Shown here: in pieces, positions 54,050 to 61,228 of the stretch
Position numbering within the stretch: position 1 is the stretch's first letter
Layout: the number at the start of each line of letters is the position of its first letter
NCBI RefSeq assembly: GCF_003932845.1
Contig: NZ_RQZH01000010.1
Location: 1-64,000, forward strand
DNA from: Prevotella sp. OH937_COT-195
GTDB taxonomy: Bacteria; Bacteroidota; Bacteroidia; Bacteroidales; Bacteroidaceae
Direction: 5' to 3'
DNA: 64,000 bases
The notes under the pieces: generated by a model
What the model was told of the DNA's origin: nothing
Databases searched by the model: none
Seen by the model: only the letters and a program-made list of their open reading frames with translations
Program-made: the position numbers and the translations under genes

Positions 54050-54243
54050 CGTATTGAGATTTCCGGAGAAAGAGATACGAATATTTTCTCCGTTTATCAT
54101 TGAAAACACTTGTTGTAATGGTAGGACGGCATGGTGCGGCAGACATCGAATTTATATGCAAATGTCGTACTCAGACCGAAATTGGCAATAAATATTTCCC
54201 GCAAGTTTGTTTTATAATAATCATTTTACGATTTACATGTAAT

Positions 54244-54326
54244 CAAAACAGTCGGTTTTGATAAGCAAATACGGCTGTTTTGGCGAACAATTTCGCCGAA
54301 ATTGTTGTGCAATTACGGCGGAATTG
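54244..54326. repeat. Phased 17-nt palindrome array, copy D (4 units, 22-nt period)
   Basis: Units at 54244-54260, 54266-54282, 54288-54304 (CAATTTCGCCGAAATTG, a perfect palindrome around its centre) and 54310-54326 (CAATTACGGCGGAATTG). Centres are exactly 22 nt apart; spacers are ATAAG, GCGAA and TTGTG. The array lies 22 nt upstream of the promoter of the DUF3256 gene. Confidence 0.9.
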
Positions 54327-54347
54327 CACAACAATACGATAAATGTT

Positions 54348-54378
54348 TTGGTTGGTAACGATATTTTTTATAAATTTG
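54348..54378 (+). promoter_or_regulatory. Promoter of the DUF3256 gene
   Basis: TTG (54348-54350), 20 nt, TAAATTTG (54371-54378). It starts 22 nt after the last unit of array D. Confidence 0.65.
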
Positions 54379-54424
54379 CAAACATACTTGTAATGTTGTA
54401 TATAGAATAATTAACATGTAAAAT

Positions 54425-55075
54425 ATGAATAAATCGTTATTCCAGATTTCGTTATTCACTATAATATTTCCTTTCATTTCCTATGCGCAGACATCTATGC
54501 GCGATTTATGGATTCAAATGCCTGACAGCATTGTTGCATATCTTGATAAAGAGAAACGTACGGAGATTGCCGAATTGTATCGGACAAAAATGAAATCAGA
54601 ATTAAAGAACAAACTTGACGGAACAACTGTATTGGACACGTTGACAGATGATTATGCCTGTGTAACACTGAATGTCAGTGCAACATTGCAGTTGAAAAAA
54701 TTATCAACGGACAACTCTTTTGTTATTTGTGTAGTTAAGAAATTCAAGGCACCTGAAATTGAAAGCGAGGTCAGTTTCTTTACCCAAGAATGGCAGCCGG
54801 TTAAAGATAATTTTGGTTTGCCGACATCGAATGACATAGAAAAGATAAAGACAGACTTTACAAATCGTCCCGACAGCATGCCTGCAACGAAATACGATGA
54901 ACTCCTCTCCTTATTTGATTTCGTAATGCTTAGTGCAGACTTGTCCGCTTCAGAACCGGTTATTTCTTTTACACTCTCTCTCCCTTTGCTTAATGATGAA
55001 GATAAAAAGAATATTATACCGATAATCAAACAAAGGAAATTTAAATGGAACGGGCATGCTTTTATGGAATGTTAA
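54425..55075 (+). CDS. Secreted DUF3256 family protein
   Basis: 216 residues. Signal peptide to about residue 21 (cleavage after SYA), then SMRDLWIQMPDSIVAYLDKEKRTEI, which I recognise from the Bacteroidetes-only family DUF3256. No cysteine follows the signal, so it is not a lipoprotein. The family has no known function. A promoter precedes it and it appears to be transcribed alone. Confidence 0.75.
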   Translation: MNKSLFQISLFTIIFPFISYAQTSMRDLWIQMPDSIVAYLDKEKRTEIAELYRTKMKSELKNKLDGTTVLDTLTDDYACVTLNVSATLQLKKLSTDNSFVICVVKKFKAPEIESEVSFFTQEWQPVKDNFGLPTSNDIEKIKTDFTNRPDSMPATKYDELLSLFDFVMLSADLSASEPVISFTLSLPLLNDEDKKNIIPIIKQRKFKWNGHAFMEC

Positions 55076-55216
55076 GAGTATAATTTAAATTGTTAAGATG
55101 TTAAAAAGATTGGTTACCGTCAGGCAATCAATCTTTGTTTTTAAGTTCGTCAAATTCATTTACAAGGGTATGTTATGCGTGTTAAAATGCTCTTTTAAGT
55201 TTTGATAAATTTTATT

Positions 55217-55246
55217 TTGAAGGTATCTTTTTTTTGTGTACCTTTG
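55217..55246 (+). promoter_or_regulatory. Promoter of the MFS-rsmE operon
   Basis: TTG (55217-55219), 19 nt, TACCTTTG (55239-55246). Confidence 0.7.
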
Positions 55247-55279
55247 TGCGCAAAATAAAAAAATAGATTCTTAAAACGT

Positions 55280-56608
55280 ATGAATTTGAAATTTCGTTTG
55301 TCATTGATGAATTTTCTCGAATTTGCTGTGTGGGGAGCCTATCTCACATGCATGGGAAATTATTTGGGAATTGCAGGACTGGGTACGCAAATATCTTGGT
55401 TTTATGCCTTGCAAGGTATCGTATCCATATTTATGCCGACAATAATGGGGATAGTTGCCGATAAATATATACAACCGCAACGATTGTTGGGTCTGTGTCA
55501 TTTGGTCGCAGGTGGGGCAATGCTTTTCTGTTGGTACATGGGCTTCTCTGCCGGTTTCGGTAACGAATTGTCCAACAAAGGCTTGTTTGTGGCAATGTAC
55601 ACATTGAGCGTTGCTTTCTATATGCCCACTTTGGCTTTGACTAATACCGCGGCATTTACTATATTGAAGAACAACGGACTTGATACCATAAAGGCATTTC
55701 CACCAATAAGAGTTCTTGGAACAATAGGTTTTATCATAACAATGTGGTTCGTAAACTGTGCTGTATGGGAAGACGGTGCTTTCTTTTTCACGTTGTCCGA
55801 TAATGCACACAAATTTCAATATACCTACATGCAATTCTTTGTCTCCGGAATTCTTAGTTTAATACTCTTCCTATATTGCTTTACACTCCCTCAGTGCAAG
55901 ATAGAGAAAAAAGAGGCACAGTCGTTTGCAGAATCAATCGGGCTTAATGCCTTCAAGTTGTTCAAGACCAAAAAGATGGCGTTGTTCTTTATATTCTCAA
56001 CTCTCCTCGGTATGTCATTGCAGGTTACGAACGGTTATGCCGGTCCTTTCATTACCAGTTTCAAGGGGAGTGCCGATGTACTTATCTCTTCGTCGTTCGC
56101 TGCAAATAATGCAACGCTTCTCACTTCAATATCCCAAGTAAGCGAGGCTATATGTATCCTCATGATACCGTTCTTCCTTCGTCGTTACGGTATAAAGATT
56201 GTCATGCTTATTGCAATGTTTGCATGGGTGTTACGTTTTGGCTTCTTCGGTACGGGCAACCCTGCAATGCCGGGAGTAATATTGTTTATTTTGTCCTGTG
56301 TTGTGTATGGTGTGGCTTTCGATTTCTTCAATGTTTCCGGAGCAATGTTTGTTGATCAAGAGTGCGATACATCGATAAAGGCATCTGCTCAAGGGTTGTT
56401 CATGTTGATGACAAATGGTCTTGGTGCAACTGTCGGTACGCTGGCAGCCGGGGAAATAGTAAATCATTTCTGTAAATGGGAAAACGGTTTCCTTGTTGGC
56501 GATTGGCAGTCTTGTTGGTTCATCTTCTCGGCATACGCGTTTGTAGTTGCCATATCGTTTGCACTGATATTCCATCCTGACAAGAAGAAAAAAAAGAGAA
56601 ATGTATAA
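55280..56608 (+). CDS. MFS transporter, nucleoside:proton symporter (NupG-like)
   Basis: 442 residues, twelve hydrophobic segments. FRLSLMNFLEFAVWGAYLTCMGNYL at the start is typical of the nucleoside:H+ symporter family (NupG, XapB), and GPFITSFK and SAQGLFMLMTNGLGATVGTLAAGEIV follow. It would import nucleosides or purines. The gene ends by overlapping the DUF151 gene by 8 nt and opens a run of six genes in the same direction. Confidence 0.8.
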   Translation: MNLKFRLSLMNFLEFAVWGAYLTCMGNYLGIAGLGTQISWFYALQGIVSIFMPTIMGIVADKYIQPQRLLGLCHLVAGGAMLFCWYMGFSAGFGNELSNKGLFVAMYTLSVAFYMPTLALTNTAAFTILKNNGLDTIKAFPPIRVLGTIGFIITMWFVNCAVWEDGAFFFTLSDNAHKFQYTYMQFFVSGILSLILFLYCFTLPQCKIEKKEAQSFAESIGLNAFKLFKTKKMALFFIFSTLLGMSLQVTNGYAGPFITSFKGSADVLISSSFAANNATLLTSISQVSEAICILMIPFFLRRYGIKIVMLIAMFAWVLRFGFFGTGNPAMPGVILFILSCVVYGVAFDFFNVSGAMFVDQECDTSIKASAQGLFMLMTNGLGATVGTLAAGEIVNHFCKWENGFLVGDWQSCWFIFSAYAFVVAISFALIFHPDKKKKKRNV

Positions 56609-57164
56609 AGGAATAAGACTTCGGTTTGTAAGTGTGTCGGAGATAGTAGGTTCTGACGATCTTGCTCTTATAATACTTGCAGACGAGCAGCGTGAACGTC
56701 AAATTTCCATAGTGTGTGGTCGCGACATGGCTGTACAGTTGGATATGCGTGTCAGGAAAATACCTGTCACACAGCGTATGCTTCCCGAAGTACTTTCCTC
56801 CATTATTTCAGACCGGATGCATCTATGCTTTTATATGCTTATAAATGGTATTTCCGATGGTCAATACGATTCTGTGATAGTGAATGATGACACCAATGAC
56901 GTGATACCAATTCGGGTCTCGGATGCAGTACTGTTGTCCGTGGCAAGCGATATTCCGCTATATATAGACGAACGTTTAATGCGTCAACAGTCTGTAATGT
57001 ATCGCAATCCTTCGGTGGAAATGAAAATTCCCCTGCCCATGAACGCCATGAGTATAGAGATGCTTGACAAGGCAATAGAACGTGCCATAAACGAGGAGAA
57101 TTACGAGCAGGCATCTTTGCTTACGGAAGAACGTAACAGACGCACTTCGGGTTTGGGCAAATAA
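56601..57164 (+). CDS. Bifunctional nuclease domain (DUF151) protein with UVR motif
   Basis: 187 residues. The first 130 match the BFN/DUF151 domain (ALIILADEQRERQISIVCGRDMA, ISDAVLLSVASDIPLY-like segment). The end has a UvrB/UvrC motif, ERAINEENYEQASLLTEERNRR. These proteins are proposed to cut RNA and DNA. It is in an operon with the MFS transporter (overlap 8 nt) and rsmE (gap 12 nt). Confidence 0.85.
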   Translation: MYKGIRLRFVSVSEIVGSDDLALIILADEQRERQISIVCGRDMAVQLDMRVRKIPVTQRMLPEVLSSIISDRMHLCFYMLINGISDGQYDSVIVNDDTNDVIPIRVSDAVLLSVASDIPLYIDERLMRQQSVMYRNPSVEMKIPLPMNAMSIEMLDKAIERAINEENYEQASLLTEERNRRTSGLGK

Positions 57165-57176
57165 TTCTGAACCATT

Positions 57177-57914
57177 ATGAAAGAGGCAAGGTATTTCTTC
57201 GTGCCCGATGCGGGTAACACCAACGAACTTCCTGACGATGAGGCAATGCACGCCCTCAGAGTTCTTCGATTGAAAAGTGGCGACGAGATGTTCTTGATGG
57301 ATGGCGAAGGGTGTTTCTATCGTACCGTTGTCACTCTTGCCGCCACAAAGCGATGTCTTTACAAGGTTTCGGAAATAATTCCACAAGTTCCGGTATGGAA
57401 AGGGAGAATATGTATTGCCACAGCTCCTACCAAGATGATGGACAGAATGGAGTGGTTTGTTGAGAAGGCGACAGAGATAGGTATAGATGATTTCAGTTTC
57501 TTGAATTGCCGCTTTTCCGAACGCAGAATGATTAAGACGGCAAGACTTGAGAAAATAATCGTCTCCGCAGTCAAGCAGAGTCGTAAGGCATGGAAACCCG
57601 CATTAAATCAGATGATGACGTTCAATAATTTCGTTTCGCTCCCAATTTCGGGCAGGAAATACATAGCACATTGTTATGACGAGATAGAGCGCAGAGATCT
57701 TTTCACGGAATTGCAAAAGCCGTTCTCTGACAATGAGGCCGACGTTACGGTTATGATAGGGCCTGAAGGCGATTTCTCGACAGACGAGGTAAGGCTTGCA
57801 ATAGATTACGGCTTTGTGCCGGTATCGCTCGGTCCTTGTCGGTTGCGTACCGAGACAGCTGCACTGTCGGCAGCAATGATGGCTCATTTGTCTCGTCGCA
57901 TTATGAAACACTAA
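57177..57914 (+). CDS. rsmE: 16S rRNA (uracil-1498-N3)-methyltransferase
   Basis: 245 residues, a SPOUT methyltransferase. HALRVLRLKSGDE, IATAPTKMMDRMEWFVEKATEIGI, IGPEGDFS at 194-201 and VSLGPCRLRTETAALSA (knot region) are seen. It methylates the 3' end of 16S rRNA. It lies between the DUF151 gene and the lipoprotein gene. Confidence 0.93.
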   Translation: MKEARYFFVPDAGNTNELPDDEAMHALRVLRLKSGDEMFLMDGEGCFYRTVVTLAATKRCLYKVSEIIPQVPVWKGRICIATAPTKMMDRMEWFVEKATEIGIDDFSFLNCRFSERRMIKTARLEKIIVSAVKQSRKAWKPALNQMMTFNNFVSLPISGRKYIAHCYDEIERRDLFTELQKPFSDNEADVTVMIGPEGDFSTDEVRLAIDYGFVPVSLGPCRLRTETAALSAAMMAHLSRRIMKH

Positions 57915-57931
57915 AATATGTTCAGGTAATA

Positions 57932-59269
57932 ATGAACACGTTGCGAGATATTTTGGCAGCATCATTGGTAATGCTTACGATGTCGTGTTCGAATGACGAT
58001 TATCTTAATGTCATTCCGATGGAAAGCATTGCCATCGCTTCTATAGACCTTATGCAAAACCAATCGCCGGATGAATGTGGTATCGGTGATGTGTTGAAGG
58101 ACATTATCGGATTTGAAGACATAACTGAATGCGGTCTGGATATTTCATCTAAGATATATGCTTTCGAAACGCCGGACGGTACTATCGGACTTGTGGCACG
58201 TGTGGAAAATGCAGATGACGTAACGAAACAATTCGTGTCTATGTATTCAAAAGGTAAGTGTACGTCTCCCGAACAACATCGTGGAAACACTTTTGTATTG
58301 ATTGACAATTCATGGCTTGCAGGATATTCCGACGAAGCATTGATCGTAATCGGTCCGATTACTTCCATGCAAAGAGTTGCCACAGAGCAGAAAATGCAGA
58401 AAATGTTTCGTCGTGATGACGGAAATGATGTTAGAGAATCAAAGATGTTCATGAAGCTCGACTCTATTAATGCTCCTATTTCGATTGTCGCCCGTATGTC
58501 AGCCTTGCCGGAAAAACTGATTTTACCGTTTACACTCGGCATGCCCAAGGAGGCAGATTTATCGCAGATTATCCTTTCTGTCGGAATGAACCATGAAGAT
58601 GGAATGGCGGTAATACATGGAAAAACGTTTTCTTTCAATCGCGGAATAGATATTAAGTTAAAAGAAAACGACAAGATTTTTCGGAATATTACCGATGATA
58701 TGCTTGACAATTTGCCTTCAAACAGTTTGTGCCACATGTTTATGAATGCAGAAGGAAATGAACTGTTGAAAGTAATGCAACAAAACAGAAGTACTCAGGT
58801 ACTGCTTGTCGGAGCGAATACTGTCGTTGATATGGACAACATATTGCGTAGCGTGAATGGCAACATCGTATTTTCGTTTCCGAACCTTGATGGTGACTTT
58901 TATTTTAAGGCGCGTCTGCACAAGAAAGATTTTCTTGCCGATGTGGGATATTGGAAATTGTCCTGCCCCGCAGGATCTAAGATGATTGATGCAGGGAAAG
59001 ACACTTATGTATATATTAATGATGATGTTAAATTCTGTTTTTCTGTCTCTTCCGACAACATTTTCATTTCGTCTTTGTTTCATGGGAGCACGGATAATGA
59101 TGTAAGAAACACATCATATTGTGCTTTACCTGAAGAGGTTAAATCGAAAGTTGTGGGTTCGAAACTTGCAATGCTTTTTAATACAGACAAGATTAGGAAT
59201 GAGACTTTTGCCGGAATTATGAGATCCTTGTCAGGCGGTACAACAAAAATCATGTATATTAAAGAATGA
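57932..59269 (+). CDS. Lipoprotein of unknown function (DUF4836-like)
   Basis: 445 residues from the ATG at 57932; the frame is open into rsmE but the signal starts here. The lipobox is LTMSC, with lipidated Cys19 followed by SNDD, which fits a Bacteroidetes surface-export signal. YLNVIPMESIAIASIDLMQ resembles the first repeat of DUF4836 proteins. The rest is beta-rich, in two similar halves. It may sit on the cell surface. Family assignment is uncertain. Confidence 0.65.
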   Translation: MNTLRDILAASLVMLTMSCSNDDYLNVIPMESIAIASIDLMQNQSPDECGIGDVLKDIIGFEDITECGLDISSKIYAFETPDGTIGLVARVENADDVTKQFVSMYSKGKCTSPEQHRGNTFVLIDNSWLAGYSDEALIVIGPITSMQRVATEQKMQKMFRRDDGNDVRESKMFMKLDSINAPISIVARMSALPEKLILPFTLGMPKEADLSQIILSVGMNHEDGMAVIHGKTFSFNRGIDIKLKENDKIFRNITDDMLDNLPSNSLCHMFMNAEGNELLKVMQQNRSTQVLLVGANTVVDMDNILRSVNGNIVFSFPNLDGDFYFKARLHKKDFLADVGYWKLSCPAGSKMIDAGKDTYVYINDDVKFCFSVSSDNIFISSLFHGSTDNDVRNTSYCALPEEVKSKVVGSKLAMLFNTDKIRNETFAGIMRSLSGGTTKIMYIKE

Positions 59270-59288
59270 AGAAAAAAACAGCAATTCT

Positions 59289-59933
59289 GTGGACAAGATA
59301 TTATTTGATAATGTATTGCCCGATGTGTTTGTCGGGAATGTCGGTTTGCAAAGCGATGTTTGGAGACGGGAAGTAGAGTTTTTGAAAGGAAAAACATATC
59401 TTCTTGAAGCAGAAAGTGGTAAGGGGAAAAGTACTTTTTGCAGTTATATTGTCGGGTACCGCAGGGATTATTCCGGAAGAATAATGTTTAATGATGTCGA
59501 TTTAAGGGATATGAGTATAAAAAAATGGACAGATGTGAGGAAATATAATTTAAGTTATCTTTTTCAAGAACTGCGCCTGTTCCCGGAATTGACGGCCTTT
59601 GAAAACATAGAAATAAAGAACCGTCTTACTAAATTCAAGTCTAAGGAGGATATTGTCAAATGGTTCGAACGTCTTGGCATTTCAGACAAACTTGACGAAA
59701 AAGTAAGGATTTTGTCGTTTGGTCAGCAGCAACGTGTGGCAATGATGCGTGCCTTGGTTCAGCCCTTCGATTTTATAATTGCAGACGAACCGATAAGTCA
59801 TCTTGACGAAGACAACTCAAAAACGATGGGAGATATAATAATGGAAGAGGCGGAAAGTCAGGGAGCCGGAATTATTACAACAAGCATCGGCAAACGCATT
59901 GAAATGCGATATGACAACATTTTGAAATTGTAG
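59289..59933 (+). CDS. ABC transporter ATP-binding protein
   Basis: 214 residues starting at GTG 59289; no in-frame ATG fits. Walker A ESGKGKST, the signature LSFGQQQRVAMMRAL and Walker B FIIADEPISHLDE are all present. It resembles the LolD/MacB group of lipoprotein or peptide export ATPases. The permease gene follows after 18 nt. The preceding lipoprotein gene ends 19 nt upstream. Confidence 0.85.
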   Translation: MDKILFDNVLPDVFVGNVGLQSDVWRREVEFLKGKTYLLEAESGKGKSTFCSYIVGYRRDYSGRIMFNDVDLRDMSIKKWTDVRKYNLSYLFQELRLFPELTAFENIEIKNRLTKFKSKEDIVKWFERLGISDKLDEKVRILSFGQQQRVAMMRALVQPFDFIIADEPISHLDEDNSKTMGDIIMEEAESQGAGIITTSIGKRIEMRYDNILKL

Positions 59934-59951
59934 CGAAAAACAAGCAATAAT

Positions 59952-61149
59952 ATGAATCTCGTTTGGAAATTACTCCGCCAACATATAAGCATACCTCAGA
60001 TTACCGGTTTCTTATTTGCCAACTTGTTCGGTATGTTCATTGTTGATGGGATTTCAATTCTATAGTGATGTAATTCCGGTTTTTACGGCAAAAGATACGT
60101 TCCTAAAAGCCGATTTCATCGTAATAAACAAGAAAGTAGGCAATGCCATGACATTGACCGGGGCAGCCAACACGTTTACGAATGCCGAAATTGATGAATT
60201 GTCATCACAGCCTTTTGTAAAGGAAACAGGCTCTTTCACGCGTGCCGACTTTATTGTTAATGCTTCGATGGGAATATCCGGACGGAGTGTTTTTTCGTCA
60301 GAGATATTCCTTGAAAGCGTACCGGACGGTTTCATTGACGTTCCGTTATCCGAATGGAGTTTCTCGGAAGGTTGCAAGGTCGTACCGGTTGTTCTTCCGC
60401 GTTCATATATCAATATGTATAATTTCGGTTTCGCACAAAGCCGTAATTTGCCGAAGATAAGCGAAGGATTGGCAAGTATGATAGATTTAAAACTAAACAT
60501 ACATGGTAAAGACAAGTCGGTAGAATTGAAAGGAAAAGTTATTGGTTTTTCAAACAAACTGAACACCATACTTGTTCCACAGTCATTTATATCATGGGGA
60601 AATGATAACTTTTCTTCTTCGTCAGGTCAGATGCCTACGCGCCTTATACTTGAGATTTATGACCCTACAGATGCCAAACTCACTTCTTATCTTGAAAGAC
60701 ATAACCTTGAACTTGACAAAGGAGATGTGAATGCGGAGAAGACCGCATCTTTCCTGCGCTTGCTCGTTGTTATTGTAATGATTATAGGACTTTTAATAAG
60801 TGTCTTGAGTTTCTATATACTCATGTTGAGCATATACTTGTTAGTCCAAAAAAACACAACAAAACTTGAGAACCTTCTGCTGGTTGGCTACACTCCTTCT
60901 CAGGTGGCACGCCCTTATCAATTACTCATGCTGATGCTTAATATTACGGTCTTTACTATGGCAATGCTGTTTCTTTTATTTGTGCGTGGCTATTACATGG
61001 ATATTATATACGGACTATTCCCCCGGCTTCCTGATACATCTGTCATGCCTTCTTTCTTGCTCGGATTATTATTGTTGGTCGTAGTGTCGCTAATGAATAT
61101 TGTTATAATAAGGCGTAAGATACAGAGAATTTGGTATCTTAAAGATTGA
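59952..61149 (+). pseudogene. MacB/FtsX-like ABC permease interrupted by a +1 frameshift
   Basis: The start is ATG 59952 (MNLVWKLLRQHISIPQITGF), which reads for 37 codons then stops at 60063-60065. A second frame, open from 60016 to 61149, holds LLMGFQFYSDVIPVFTAKD, the natural continuation of FGMFIV. The join needs one base skipped (or two lost) near 60043-60048; the total length 1198 nt is 3 x 399 + 1. The second frame has three hydrophobic segments at the C-terminus (about 240-375), and an extracellular domain of about 210 residues. As it stands, the permease for the upstream ATPase is broken unless the base is an assembly error or the ribosome shifts frame. Confidence 0.7.
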
Positions 61150-61165
61150 TTTGTACATATTTTTT

Positions 61166-61195
61166 TTGCAATGTCTTTAAATTATTTTATCTTTG
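61166..61195 (+). promoter_or_regulatory. Promoter of the TonB-dependent receptor gene
   Basis: TTG (61166-61168), 19 nt, TATCTTTG (61188-61195), then a leader of about 30 nt. Confidence 0.7.
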
Positions 61196-61228
61196 CAATT
61201 AATAACAATTAAAACAATAAATCTAACT

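Noticed and set aside
59266-59376. 36-codon frame starting MKKKTAILW at the lipoprotein stop
   Set aside because: It overlaps the ABC ATPase gene in another frame, is cysteine- and methionine-rich at random, and has no partner in the family.
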